Assembly: GCF_037265215.1 (NCBI RefSeq)
Contig: NZ_CP147737.1
Span: 1,364,001 to 1,428,000, forward strand
DNA from: Xenorhabdus griffiniae
GTDB taxonomy: Bacteria > Pseudomonadota > Gammaproteobacteria > Enterobacterales > Enterobacteriaceae
DNA length: 64,000 nt
Direction of reading: 5' to 3'
The notes under the pieces were generated by a model. It made no database searches, had not been told where the DNA came from, and worked only from the letters and a program-made list of their open reading frames with translations. Below are positions 1-9,035 of this stretch, one piece after another (the stretch's first letter is position 1; the number at the start of each line of letters is the position of its first letter). The position numbers and the translations under genes were made by a program.

Positions 1-543
1 GGTTGCCTGTGATTGGTGAGCAGGCAGCCAGCGATAGACGACCATGCGCGTCTGGCGTTGTTGTCCCCGCCATGGTTGTCCGGTGATCAGGCTATCCTGA
101 AATATTCCCTCAGGCCGGGCAATGCTGTTCAGGTGGCGCTCAGATTCAGCCAGAAAAGCCGCCGTAAACGCGGTCCCTTGCGCCCAGGGTTTGACGTAAT
201 CCCGTAATGTATTGAGATAGGCCGCAGGATCATCTTCGTCCTGACAAAAAAATTGCACCACCCACGGTGAGATATCGTCCTCTTCCAGACTGTCCTGGAT
301 CGCATCTTCCAGCTGATCCCGAATTTCAATCAGTCTCTCCATTGGACGCCCTTCGGTGGCAACAGGCTCGATGCGGTAGATCGCCCCGACAGAGACACCA
401 TCATCCAGCAACAGGCATTGCCCGTCTTCCAGATATTCCACCCAGGGCAGATAATCGATAATGGAAGGGTTGGCCCGGTAAATCGCGGCTTCATCGGCTT
501 CACGCAGCTGGTCGGGGCGGTGCAGCGGTTTAGGGATTTCCAT
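1..543 (-). CDS. Conjugative transfer ATPase, VirB4/TraC type (N-terminal part; runs off window)
   Basis: The 181 codons visible here start at an ATG at 543 and are open to the window edge. The sequence resembles the N-terminus of the ICE conjugative ATPase family TIGR03744 (PFL_4706 type), the VirB4/TraC ATPase that powers the mating apparatus from the inner membrane. Only the N-terminal non-ATPase part is present, so Walker motifs cannot be checked. The ATG overlaps the stop of the preceding gene remnant (TGATG), as expected for the translationally coupled lipoprotein-ATPase pair in SPI-7/PAPI-1-type elements. The family call rests on recalled similarity (acidic N-terminus, the YLPWVEYL segment) and on the neighbouring gene tail. 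Confidence 0.7.
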   Translation of the reverse strand, partial: MEIPKPLHRPDQLREADEAAIYRANPSIIDYLPWVEYLEDGQCLLLDDGVSVGAIYRIEPVATEGRPMERLIEIRDQLEDAIQDSLEEDDISPWVVQFFCQDEDDPAAYLNTLRDYVKPWAQGTAFTAAFLAESERHLNSIARPEGIFQDSLITGQPWRGQQRQTRMVVYRWLPAHQSQAT

Positions 544-640
544 CACAATGCCTCCGTGCGTTCACCCGGCAGGGCATATTGCACCTGCTGATAAAACGGG
601 AACACGGTGCTGTAGCCCTGTATCCGTTGGCTCAGAAGGA
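543..640 (-). pseudogene. 3' remnant of ICE lipoprotein gene (TIGR03751-like)
   Basis: Reading the minus strand into the stop at 545-543 gives a tail with the segments GYSTVFPFY and VQYALPGE. These are characteristic of the C-terminus of the conjugative-transfer lipoprotein TIGR03751, which normally sits directly upstream of the VirB4-like ATPase. The frame is open only back to a stop near 668, and the opposite strand already encodes a helicase there. The lipoprotein gene is therefore truncated at a recombination junction somewhere in about 610-660. No signal peptide or lipobox remains. Confidence 0.6.
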
Positions 641-1621
641 TTTGATGCTCAGTTGGACTATGTTGTTAAAGGCATCATCCCAGCACATTCCTTATGCAGC
701 ATTTACGGAGCTAGCGGGTCATATAAAAGTTTTCTGGCGGGTGCATGGGGTTGTCACATTGCCACGGGTAAAGCATGGGCAGGAAAAAAGGTTGCTCAGG
801 GTTCTGTGCTGTACGTTGTCGGCGAAGGCGGGATTGGTGTACCACGGCGCATCAAGGCATGGGAAATCGTCAACGGTCAGACAGTTAAAAATATGTATCT
901 GATCAATACCCCAGTATTTCCGGCCTCACCAGCCGAAGTACATGAACTCGTGATTGCCGCCCAGCAGGTTGAGTCTGAAACAGGCGAACCGGTACGCCTG
1001 ATTATTCTGGACACTCTTGCCCGTTGTTTTGGTGGTGCTGATGAGAATGATTCAAAAGATATGGGCGCTTTTGTCCGGGGCTGTGACGAACTAAAAGCCA
1101 GAACAGGGGCAAGTATTCTCGTGGTTCACCATTCCGGTAAAGATGAAAGCAAAGGCGCAAGGGGTTCCAGTGCCTTTCGTGCTGCGCTGGATGTTGAATA
1201 CCGGATCAATCGGGAAGGGAAAAAAGGCGGTGCGCTGGTTATCACCTGCACCAAGATGAAAGATGCCGAAGAACCGGAAACCAAAGCCTATGACATGCGT
1301 GTAGTTGAACTTTTTACCGATAAAGACGGTGAAGATATTACATCACTGGCTCTGATTGACAGGCCACGTGATCCAGTTGAAGAGGAAGAAATCGGTCATG
1401 TTTCCAATAAGAGCGATAACCACACAGCATTATGGCAGTGCATCCGATCACGTACTGCTTTGAACGAGCCTTGCAGTATTGCCCTTGTCCGTGATGATTT
1501 AAAAGCGATGGGGGTGAATGTGAAGAATTTCAGCCGTTGGTTGACCAAGTTAGAACAGGATGGCTTGATTGCCCGCAACGGGCAGGAACTCACCATCATT
1601 AACCAGAGAAATGAAGATTAA
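548..1621 (+). CDS. AAA_25/RepA-like ATPase (helicase), 5'-truncated
   Basis: From about residue 32 onward this is a RecA-fold ATPase of the AAA_25/RepA helicase type found in phage and plasmid replication modules. Visible features are a Walker A-like loop (GASGSYKS), a Walker B strand (LIILDTLAR), and the HHSGKDESKGARGSS stretch typical of hexameric RepA-like helicases. A C-terminal segment of about 90 residues could be a winged-helix region. The first 30 or so codons are antisense to the ICE lipoprotein tail and do not look native, so the normal N-terminal part (often a primase or DNA-binding region) is lost and the ATG at 548 is only the first available start. It is followed by a repeat-rich tract that could be an origin. 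Function after truncation is doubtful. Confidence 0.65.
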   Translation: MPPCVHPAGHIAPADKTGTRCCSPVSVGSEGFDAQLDYVVKGIIPAHSLCSIYGASGSYKSFLAGAWGCHIATGKAWAGKKVAQGSVLYVVGEGGIGVPRRIKAWEIVNGQTVKNMYLINTPVFPASPAEVHELVIAAQQVESETGEPVRLIILDTLARCFGGADENDSKDMGAFVRGCDELKARTGASILVVHHSGKDESKGARGSSAFRAALDVEYRINREGKKGGALVITCTKMKDAEEPETKAYDMRVVELFTDKDGEDITSLALIDRPRDPVEEEEIGHVSNKSDNHTALWQCIRSRTALNEPCSIALVRDDLKAMGVNVKNFSRWLTKLEQDGLIARNGQELTIINQRNED

Positions 1622-1625
1622 AAAG

Positions 1626-1820
1626 TGAGTAAAAAAGTGAGGAACGGCGAGGAAAGGAAATTTGTGCCTTACCAAATTCCTCACTTTTTACGCCTATATA
1701 CGGAAAAAGTGAGGAGCACAAAACGCATTGATTTTTAAGGATAAAAAATTATCAATTCCTCACCTGTTTTTGCAGTGAGTAAAATAAAAAGTGAGGAGAA
1801 AAATGAGGAGCAGGTGAGGA
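1626..1820. repeat. Iteron-like AAAAAGTGAGGA repeats
   Basis: Downstream of the helicase, AAAAAGTGAGGA occurs at 1632-1643, 1704-1715 and 1786-1797, and in inverted form at 1678-1689. Weaker GTGAG or TCCTCACC copies lie at 1625, 1757-1764, 1775 and 1813-1820. Spacing between the three direct copies is about 72 and 82 bp. Such an array beside a RepA-like helicase is reminiscent of iterons, but part of it could also be decayed coding sequence. Confidence 0.45.
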
Positions 1821-1849
1821 AATATTTTTTCTGGCAGGTATTTCTCATC

Positions 1850-1893
1850 TCTCCGTGTTACCGGGTTAATGTATTAGCCCGGTAACACGGAGA
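1850..1893. terminator. Perfect 16-bp inverted repeat (terminator or operator)
   Basis: TCTCCGTGTTACCGGG at 1850-1865 is exactly complementary to 1878-1893, with a 12-nt loop. No T-run follows on either strand, so this is not a canonical Rho-independent terminator. It may be an operator or a replication structure belonging with the repeats just upstream. The rest of 1894-1994 holds nothing recognisable. Confidence 0.5.
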
Positions 1894-1994
1894 AGACAAG
1901 CGCAGCGCGTCAGTATCAATCTGAACGATCAAAATGATTGTGCGAATAAAATGCTTATTACATTAACTGACCGCATTTTCAGAAATTGTACTTA

Positions 1995-2447
1995 TCATAT
2001 GAGTCCAAGTTCTCTTTCTAATTTTTTGTAAAAATTCAATATACTATTTAGATCTGTTCTCCATTCAGATATTTTGTTCCCATCCTCAGTTTCTGTATAG
2101 CGAGGCTCTATGAAATCATTTATTCTATCAGGAGAAAAACTGGGGCAATTATCTATAAATAAAGTTTGATTTTGTATAAAAATCTCTTGTTCTTTGAAAT
2201 AAATTATCCATATAAAAATAAAATTGACACTACTAGGTTCATACATAGAGACAGCTAATGCAGCATGATCTTTTTTATATAGGCCTTCTTTAAGAGATTT
2301 CAGCCAACTTTTTTTATAATCATGTATATTCCAATAGGTTATTGGTAGATGGAATTCCTCTTTAAAATCATCAATAATGATTGACGATGGTAAAGCTGGC
2401 TCTCCGAAAAATTCAATAACAGAATTTTTTGTTACAATATCAAACAT
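1995..2447 (-). CDS. Probable immunity protein for the Ntox21-like effector
   Basis: This 150-residue, AT-rich, acidic, soluble protein lies 3 bp downstream of a polymorphic effector gene, the standard position of a cognate immunity gene. It has no signal peptide or membrane segment. It resembles CdiI-type immunity proteins in size and composition, but I cannot name the family from sequence alone. Its base composition is clearly more AT-rich than the VgrG/TssF genes upstream, matching the toxin C-terminus, as expected for a toxin-immunity cassette exchanged as a unit. The expected role is to bind and block the effector nuclease domain in the producing cell and its siblings. Confidence 0.6.
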   Translation of the reverse strand: MFDIVTKNSVIEFFGEPALPSSIIIDDFKEEFHLPITYWNIHDYKKSWLKSLKEGLYKKDHAALAVSMYEPSSVNFIFIWIIYFKEQEIFIQNQTLFIDNCPSFSPDRINDFIEPRYTETEDGNKISEWRTDLNSILNFYKKLERELGLI

Positions 2448-2450
2448 AAT

Positions 2451-4166
2451 TTAATCCTTAATCCTATTTAGTTCACTATCATAAGTACCCATTCTTTTAC
2501 CTTTTTTATCCATCATTTTCCAACCATTAGTAATGTTGTGTCCATCTACATCTGGTGTGATATAAGTTTTTGTTTTTTTGTTGTAAAACACAGTTTGTCC
2601 ATGAGAGTTAAAAGGTGCTTTCTGTGCTGGAATTCGTTGGTCATAACCTAATTTTTTAGCAGCTTCAATAGCATCTTTACCTTTAAGTGACGCGCTCAAA
2701 TAAACATAAACCGCCGGCACGCCCTCAATCGGGAAAACCAGAATATAATCCTGGAAATCACTCTCCTGTACCGGTGTGGTCGTTTTCGTTGGCCCGCGGT
2801 CTGTTCCATCCGATATTGGCGTTTCTGTTTTGTTCCCCGCCATTTCATTCGGATCTTGCTGCGGGTTGACCATAATCCCGTCCCGCCACGTTGGCTGCTC
2901 TGGGATTTCCAGGCCGGGTGTTTGACCGGTCATGCTCGGATCATCAAGCGGCACGGTGTTGACATTGATTGGCGTACCACGCTGGTTAAAATATTGAGGT
3001 AATTCCTGCGGTGATAATGCCTTATACATTGACGACGCGTTAGTGTACCAGACCAGTATAGGCGAATCTGCGCCATCCTCCCGAAATTCGTATGTTCCCG
3101 GTGCGGTTTGCTTCACATGACGCACTTTAACCGTATCCATACCACTTCCTTCGCGGGTATGGTAACCAACCACCTTCACTTTTCCGGTCTTCTCATCCTC
3201 CACAAAACGATAGCGAACACGGGTCTCTGCACGGCCTTTTTGATCAGCCAATTGTTTCAGTCTTTCGAGCTGGTGTTGAGCCGTGTCACTGTCAGCGCCA
3301 AATGCCCGTTTCAGAGCCCCCCAGGCTAACTGTGCCCGGTCCGTCGGTGTGGAAGAGACAATGGCGGCCATGAACAGCTTTTCTTTCTCAGAAATCAGTG
3401 GCGGAGCACTTTCGGTTTCCCATGATCCATCGTTATTACTCGCCGTACCCACTGCCGCACCCAATGCCATCTGCGTTTCCATTGCCTGAAACACCAGCGG
3501 ATGGGCTTGTGCCGGTGGCACCACTTGATCAAGCAGCCACCCTATCGGCACCATATACCATGGCGGCGTGTTTTTATTCTGCGCCGCAGAAGCCGTTGCG
3601 GGTGCTGGCAGGTAAACCTGCAATTGACCAAAATTGGCTGCGGGCTCGGTTTCTGTGCCCGCATCGGTGCAACCCGCGGGTTGCAGGCAGGATTTTGCAA
3701 ATACTGGTTTCACAATGCGTTCGACGGCTATCACATGCCGGCGGTTATGTTCGGGTATCACCGTGATGCCCGGATATTCGCGGTCAGTGTAATATTTTGT
3801 TTGCAGGGCTTCTTCTGTCCAGCCTTCGATCTTCGGCAATCCATCACTGAGTTCGCCCGGCATAATCGCGGAGGAGGAACCCGATGCTTGTTCATTTTTC
3901 ACCGCTGCAACAGCGGGTTTTTCAACCAATTGGTTTGCCAATTTCTGCGCATCCACATGCAGAGTCATAGGAAGCGGTGATAAATTTTCTTCCCGCAGTA
4001 TTCCCTGACCATTCGTCACGCCATTGGCCTTGATCACCCCATCCCGGCTTTTCAGGTGATAGGGAATACCGATTAATGGCTTGCCCTGATTATCCAATAA
4101 CTGAAATTCCAGCCAGTGTTTGAATGTATTGCAGGGAACACAATCTAATCTTCCTGTGTCACTCAT
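2451..4166 (-). CDS. Type VI secretion effector: pyocin-S domain plus Ntox21-like C-terminal nuclease
   Basis: The protein has 571 residues. Residues 1-85 look like a beta-rich, transthyretin-like effector N-terminus. A proline/alanine-rich linker follows. About 270-400 carries an S-type pyocin-like domain (STPTDRAQLAWG, RVRYRFVEDEKTGKVKVVG). The last ~90 residues contain KGKDAIEAAKKLGYDQRIP and DVDGHNITNGWKMMDKKGK, which I recognise as an Ntox21-type toxin domain, a family known from CdiA C-termini and linked to tRNA cleavage. It follows vgrG and a DUF4123 adaptor gene, so it is probably a VgrG-delivered cargo effector. Codon use becomes AT-rich only in the last 250 bp, suggesting toxin-domain exchange. 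Naming of the nuclease family is from memory and moderate in certainty. Confidence 0.72.
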   Translation of the reverse strand: MSDTGRLDCVPCNTFKHWLEFQLLDNQGKPLIGIPYHLKSRDGVIKANGVTNGQGILREENLSPLPMTLHVDAQKLANQLVEKPAVAAVKNEQASGSSSAIMPGELSDGLPKIEGWTEEALQTKYYTDREYPGITVIPEHNRRHVIAVERIVKPVFAKSCLQPAGCTDAGTETEPAANFGQLQVYLPAPATASAAQNKNTPPWYMVPIGWLLDQVVPPAQAHPLVFQAMETQMALGAAVGTASNNDGSWETESAPPLISEKEKLFMAAIVSSTPTDRAQLAWGALKRAFGADSDTAQHQLERLKQLADQKGRAETRVRYRFVEDEKTGKVKVVGYHTREGSGMDTVKVRHVKQTAPGTYEFREDGADSPILVWYTNASSMYKALSPQELPQYFNQRGTPINVNTVPLDDPSMTGQTPGLEIPEQPTWRDGIMVNPQQDPNEMAGNKTETPISDGTDRGPTKTTTPVQESDFQDYILVFPIEGVPAVYVYLSASLKGKDAIEAAKKLGYDQRIPAQKAPFNSHGQTVFYNKKTKTYITPDVDGHNITNGWKMMDKKGKRMGTYDSELNRIKD

Positions 4167-4185
4167 TCGATTAATCCTTTATTGA

Positions 4186-4971
4186 TTAAGTACGTTGTGC
4201 ATCAATCTCGCTTCCTGCCAGAAAGTCATGGAGGGTCAGCGCCTGTAAACGTGAACCCTGTTGGCGGTGCTGACGCAGCCATTTTTCAAGGTTACGGATC
4301 AAAGTACCTTCGGGCGTATCCCGTTTCAGTGCCAGTTCGCCCTGTGCTTCCCACAGTTCATACATCAGCGTTTTTGCGAGTCCTTCCAGTGCAAAATCGG
4401 ATTGCTCCCACGCTGCAATCAGATGCGGCTCCAGTACAAAAGGGCGTTCAATCTGGCTGAACGGGCATTGTGCCGGTCGAAGAAAAACCGTCGGTTCAGG
4501 CATATCCACCATCAGCTCAGTGATCGGGTTAAGCAGAGATGTCCAGTCTGTCGGCTGCATCGCGGGCATCAATACCCGCAGAATACGCGTATCCATGAGC
4601 CGGAAGACGACCTGTTCATCTCGCAGGGTCACGAGCTGGTGACGTTGCCAGTGATCCAGTTGTGCCTGCCAGCCCGTATCGCTACGGTATGCCCAGCCCC
4701 AACTGCCGTCACTGAACGCGTGGTGGTCGAGCAGACTAGCAAACATGGACAGACAGTCCATTTTCGGCTGAATAAGCCACGACCCCTGCTCCATCAAGTG
4801 AGCAAGCGATGTACCGCTATACAGGGGAAAAGCCTGTTCAACCCAGTTGTTCACATAGAGCGTGTTGACAGGATTAGGCACCGAAAGCGGGTTGATCATC
4901 AGGTAAACTGGCGGTTTGTCAGATCCGCCCAGCCAGGTTGCCCAGCTTGTTTTTTGGATAGAATCAATCAT
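4186..4971 (-). CDS. DUF4123 type VI secretion adaptor/chaperone (Tap/TEC family)
   Basis: This 261-residue soluble protein lies between vgrG and the effector and overlaps the vgrG stop by an ATGA junction. Proteins of the DUF4123 family in this position load a specific effector onto the tip of the cognate VgrG. The N-terminus (WATWLGGSDKPPVYLMINP) and the central WAYRSD and LRVLMPAM segments fit the family. It has no signal sequence or catalytic motif. Genetic position predicts it pairs the VgrG at 4968-6974 with the effector at 2451-4166. Confidence 0.8.
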   Translation of the reverse strand: MIDSIQKTSWATWLGGSDKPPVYLMINPLSVPNPVNTLYVNNWVEQAFPLYSGTSLAHLMEQGSWLIQPKMDCLSMFASLLDHHAFSDGSWGWAYRSDTGWQAQLDHWQRHQLVTLRDEQVVFRLMDTRILRVLMPAMQPTDWTSLLNPITELMVDMPEPTVFLRPAQCPFSQIERPFVLEPHLIAAWEQSDFALEGLAKTLMYELWEAQGELALKRDTPEGTLIRNLEKWLRQHRQQGSRLQALTLHDFLAGSEIDAQRT

Positions 4972-6974
4972 GACTGCCCTCCCTGCGGGGATTTAATCAC
5001 CCAGGCAGCATTCTCCTGAGCCTGCAATGCACAATATTTTTTGACCGGAAATTCCACCATTGGCAATGGCTCCACACCTTCCGGTAATTGCAGTGAAATA
5101 CCGCGACCGCTGCCGCCTGAACCTTGTCCAACATTAATCGGTGAGCAGAGAATGCCACCCGGTGTAACTTTGAGAAAACTGCCGCCCACTTTCAGGGTGA
5201 TTTCTGCTGCCGCTTCCAGTACGACTTTGCCGCCACTTTTCAGGTGGATTTCCTGCCCGCTGTCAATCACGGTCGCATCGCCAGTCTGGATATGCTGGCT
5301 GCCGGCAATCCGGTGTGACACGTCCCCTTCGGTGGTGATTTTGCGCGAACCGGCGACCTGATGATGGTCATCAGCGCGGATATCGTGGTAACGGTTGTTA
5401 TCGATGCGTTGTTTCTGGTCGTGCTTGATATGCCAGTAGGCATCATTTTCGATATGCGCGGTCAGGTCTTTCTGACCGTGGAGATAGATTTCTTCGCTGC
5501 CTTTCGCATCCTCAAAACGCAGTTCGTTAAAGCCTTTACCCTTGTGGGTTTTGGTTTTAAACGTGGTACGGGTTTTTTCTGCCGGCAAATCCAGCGGCGG
5601 GCGGTTCAGGCCGTTGTAAACACAGCCGGTGACGATGGGGCGGTCGATATCCCCATTCAGGTAGGAGATAATCACTTCCTGCCCGATGCGGGGTATCGCC
5701 ATAAAACCAAAGCCGTTACCGTTCCAGCCCTGAGCCACGCGTACCCAGCACGATGCGCTATCATCGGGTTGGTCATAGCGGTTCCAGTGGAAATGGACTT
5801 TAATCGCCCCGTCTTTATTGACGAAGATTTCTTCGCCTTCCGGGCCGACCACGATGGCGGTTTCATCGCCATCTGCCAGCGGTTTGTAGTGGAAAGGCGG
5901 ACGATAATCATCCAGACCGGAAATAAAACTGAACTGGTTGGAAAGTATGGTGCCTTCACCGGTATCATTTCCCAATGCCTGCGGGCAGCGCCCGTGATGG
6001 CTGATACCGACCACCTGCCAGCGCACATTAAGCGGTTTATGGGGATGATTTTTTATCTCGAAGATTTTACCTGGCATCAGTTTGATACAGTTACTGCTAC
6101 CGCTGCCAGTCTGTTTCTGGTTATCCAGCGCTTCCTGCCGGTATTTTAAAAATGGAATGGCGGCGGCATCTTTCTGGAAGCGTCCGTAACTTTCAAACAC
6201 GGTGTAAGGTGTCTGGCTGTCGAAATCGCGGAAGCCTTCGCTGCTGTGCATATGGGAGAGATGATAGCGCGGGTTTTCCGGGTTGAAATCTTTGTGCAGG
6301 CTGCGTTGCGGGCTCATGCCGACGCCTAACCGTACCTGATAAATCGTATCTACCCCGTGCGCGGTTTCCGGCTGGGGCTGGTATTGCAGCGGTAAGCCAG
6401 CGGTCATGCCCAGATGGCGGTCACTGAAAAACAGCGTTTCATCCTCAAACCAGAAACTGATACCTTCTTCCGCGGCTAACCGGCTGAAAAATGCATAATC
6501 GGATTCGCGCTTCTGGGTCACATATTCCCGGTCCTGATGCACATCGTAGAGTTTTGAATCGGTTTTTACCCGATGTTTTTTCAGCAGGCTGTTTAATATC
6601 GTCGGCACATTTTGCTGATGATAAATCCGGCTGTCCTGATTGAGCGTCAGCCGCCAGCAGGCAGGCCGCACGGTGACGGAATAGATTGTCTTATTACCAT
6701 CGGTGCCCACCCAGTCCGCATGGGAGATGATGCCAGTGATTTTGCGCTGCTCCGTTTCACCATAAAAAACCTGCAACACCGCTTCCTGCATCAGCAGCGA
6801 GGCCAAATCAATCTCCGCCTGTGGCTTAAACGGATTCGGGTTGCCCGTTCTGACCAGTGTCAGATTGAGGGTAAAGAGTTCGGATAATCCTTCCTGTAGA
6901 GAAAAATCGCCAACCGCAAAGGTGTCTTCCGGCACACCGGCGATGTGGCAGGTAAAACGTAATCCACTTTTCAT
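4968..6974 (-). CDS. vgrG: Type VI secretion spike protein VgrG (TssI)
   Basis: At 668 residues this is a full-length VgrG. The N-terminal gp27-like region (LRFTCHIAGVPEDTFAVGDF, SDYAFFSRLAAEEGISFWFE) is followed by the gp5-like OB fold (GFGFMAIPRIGQEVIISYLN, DIDRPIVTG) and a gp5 C-terminal beta-helix with short repeats of polar residues (DNNRYHDIRADDHHQVAG). It ends with about 60 residues rich in proline and charged residues, with no obvious enzymatic extension. VgrG trimers cap the Hcp tube and carry effectors. It is transcribed after tssF, 32 bp downstream, and overlaps the adaptor gene by 4 bp. Confidence 0.92.
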   Translation of the reverse strand: MKSGLRFTCHIAGVPEDTFAVGDFSLQEGLSELFTLNLTLVRTGNPNPFKPQAEIDLASLLMQEAVLQVFYGETEQRKITGIISHADWVGTDGNKTIYSVTVRPACWRLTLNQDSRIYHQQNVPTILNSLLKKHRVKTDSKLYDVHQDREYVTQKRESDYAFFSRLAAEEGISFWFEDETLFFSDRHLGMTAGLPLQYQPQPETAHGVDTIYQVRLGVGMSPQRSLHKDFNPENPRYHLSHMHSSEGFRDFDSQTPYTVFESYGRFQKDAAAIPFLKYRQEALDNQKQTGSGSSNCIKLMPGKIFEIKNHPHKPLNVRWQVVGISHHGRCPQALGNDTGEGTILSNQFSFISGLDDYRPPFHYKPLADGDETAIVVGPEGEEIFVNKDGAIKVHFHWNRYDQPDDSASCWVRVAQGWNGNGFGFMAIPRIGQEVIISYLNGDIDRPIVTGCVYNGLNRPPLDLPAEKTRTTFKTKTHKGKGFNELRFEDAKGSEEIYLHGQKDLTAHIENDAYWHIKHDQKQRIDNNRYHDIRADDHHQVAGSRKITTEGDVSHRIAGSQHIQTGDATVIDSGQEIHLKSGGKVVLEAAAEITLKVGGSFLKVTPGGILCSPINVGQGSGGSGRGISLQLPEGVEPLPMVEFPVKKYCALQAQENAAWVIKSPQGGQS

Positions 6975-7006
6975 TTTTATTCCTTATCGGTTATGACATG
7001 CATGTC

Positions 7007-8764
7007 TTACATGGCCGGGCGTAATCCATCGACATGCCAGAACTGCCACAGCACTTCACTGTTGTCCGGCGTAAAAATCTCCAGCATGACAAACGAAGAT
7101 TGGGTGATAAAACAAGCCAGTGCCTGATTGATTAACCGGCAGAAGCGATACATTTCGCCCTGATTACGATAACAATCAGGGTTCAGCGTCAGTGAGAGTA
7201 AATGCCCGCGAATGGGGCGCCCCCGCCGCATCCGGTCAGTCAGACGCTCTTCCACCTGTACAATGCCGTCAATGTGTTGGCGGAACTGGCGGCTCAGCGG
7301 ACGGTTGGTCTCGCTATGCGGGTCAAACAGGCGGAGAAACTGTTTCAGGCTGTCGGTGGCAAATAACATCATCGGCGGACTGGAGAGGCAGGAGAGCAGC
7401 GGCCAGCCGTTATTTTCCTGTAACAAGGGGGGATAATCGGCCACCACCGGAATAATATTCTGCACATCAAGATGGGACGGGGCACTTTCCGGCGTCACGG
7501 TAATGGCGCTTTGTGCCAGCATCAGTGCCTGCTCATGGTAGCCGATGAAAGAGCACGAGACAGCAATCTCCGGCAGATTGTTTGCCGGTTTACCGGTCAA
7601 ATCAAAAAAACACAGCCGATGTTGGATCCTGCCCAGAAAATCCTGCTCAGTCTGAAGCTGGTAGTAAAACGTGTCGGGCTGCGCATCGTCATCGAAAAAA
7701 CGCCCGACGGGAACAAATTGCTCAATCGGCAGCCAGTGATAAGGTGCGCCACGCTGCCCACTGTCTTCGGGCTGCACCACCACCTGAACCTCCCGCAACC
7801 GATACAAGCACACCGAACCGCCCAAGGGCAGCGGATAGCGGTGATTACCGGCTTCCAACCGGACAGGCGGGCTGGTCTGGTTTTCCAGATGGATCGCCGG
7901 CACACAACCCAACCAAAATGCCCCCTCGACATCATCCAGCGGCAATTCACCCCCGAAACGCAAAATCAGCTCAAACGTGCCATCATCATTCAGCGGGATT
8001 TTTGCGCAACTGCTGCTGATATCCAGCGTGACAAAGTTATAAAGCGCCGGCAACGCATAATATTCCACCAACGGTTGCAGGCCGGAATAGGGACTTTGGG
8101 CGGTGGGCAGCAACGGTTCGTCAAGCAAGCCATGCCAGCCATCAGGAAAACTTTTCATTGTTCGCCGCTCACCCTGTGTGTTCAGGCTGATATCACAGAT
8201 ATGTTGATCCAGCCACAAGCTGAGCTGGGCGGCGCGCTCCGTATCGGTGCCAAGGAAAAAAGATAAGGCTCCGCTTTGCCAGAAAGAAGACGCCGTGCCG
8301 GTTTGGCATAGTGTCAGGATGATTTCACTGTGAGTGCCCGTTTTCCTGACTGCGCGCGCCTGTATAATCAACGGTTCAATATGCAAAGGGCGGCAGGTTT
8401 TAAAGTTGATCAACTGCCCGTTAAGGCTGGCAGACACCGATGTACTGATCGGGATCTCGGCAGTGCCCTGATGTTCATCATCTGTGGGCGTAAACTGTAC
8501 TATTGTCGTCGGTGGAATAGGACACAGGGCTAACGGCCAGATACGGGAGAGAATACCGTGAACAATTTCGGGCAAATTATCCTCCAGCTTGTCCCGCAGA
8601 TTGGCAATCAAAAACGCAAAGGCTTCGAAAACACGGGCAATATCAGGGTCATGAGAGGAAACCAGAAACTCAGCCAGATGCGGTGACTCTTTCGCGATGT
8701 GCTCAGCCAGCTCTCGCAGGTAAGCGCGCTCTTTTAGATAAAGCGATTCTTTGTTGTTTTTCAT
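7007..8764 (-). CDS. tssF: Type VI secretion baseplate subunit TssF
   Basis: The start at 8764 is the first ATG; the frame extends a little further only through a TTG. The 585-residue product matches the TssF/VasA family in length and in its N-terminus: SLYLKERAYLREL, the SHDPDIARVFEAFAFL segment, then PEIVHGILSRIWPLALCPIP. TssF forms the baseplate wedge with TssG and TssE. Here neither partner is adjacent. The gene is followed directly by vgrG and preceded by a non-T6SS leader RNA 270 bp upstream on the opposite strand. This is therefore a T6SS fragment, perhaps a detached vgrG island that kept one structural gene. Confidence 0.88.
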   Translation of the reverse strand: MKNNKESLYLKERAYLRELAEHIAKESPHLAEFLVSSHDPDIARVFEAFAFLIANLRDKLEDNLPEIVHGILSRIWPLALCPIPPTTIVQFTPTDDEHQGTAEIPISTSVSASLNGQLINFKTCRPLHIEPLIIQARAVRKTGTHSEIILTLCQTGTASSFWQSGALSFFLGTDTERAAQLSLWLDQHICDISLNTQGERRTMKSFPDGWHGLLDEPLLPTAQSPYSGLQPLVEYYALPALYNFVTLDISSSCAKIPLNDDGTFELILRFGGELPLDDVEGAFWLGCVPAIHLENQTSPPVRLEAGNHRYPLPLGGSVCLYRLREVQVVVQPEDSGQRGAPYHWLPIEQFVPVGRFFDDDAQPDTFYYQLQTEQDFLGRIQHRLCFFDLTGKPANNLPEIAVSCSFIGYHEQALMLAQSAITVTPESAPSHLDVQNIIPVVADYPPLLQENNGWPLLSCLSSPPMMLFATDSLKQFLRLFDPHSETNRPLSRQFRQHIDGIVQVEERLTDRMRRGRPIRGHLLSLTLNPDCYRNQGEMYRFCRLINQALACFITQSSFVMLEIFTPDNSEVLWQFWHVDGLRPAM

Positions 8765-9035
8765 TGAATTTAACTTGTGTTTTATCAATTAGGCTTCGGT
8801 ATCATGCTGAATCTCAGCGAGATAAAATGCGTGGTTGAACAGCAAAGCACATTTATTCTACACATTAATCAATCAAATTAATTAACGAATTAAATCCAGT
8901 TTTTGGCGGGTGTTGGCAGAATATAGGGGGATTATCGGAATATGCACGGTAATTCAGGCAAAAATCAGGCTGGCAGGAATAGTTAATGGTTTGACTCTCG
9001 CCTGTCTGACCGTTAATATCTTTCTCTACAAAAAT

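Noticed and set aside
1626..1820. Possible CRISPR array from regularly spaced GTGAGGA repeats
   Set aside because: Repeats are only about 12 bp, imperfectly spaced and in both orientations; no cas genes nearby.
4261..5019. Long plus-strand frame opposite the DUF4123 gene
   Set aside because: Shadow of the well-supported minus-strand adaptor gene; arginine/cysteine-rich composition and no family resemblance.
5361..6149. 262-codon plus-strand frame inside vgrG
   Set aside because: Antisense shadow of VgrG; no ribosome site and no recognisable domain.
7472..8266. 264-codon plus-strand frame inside tssF
   Set aside because: Antisense shadow of TssF with atypical composition.
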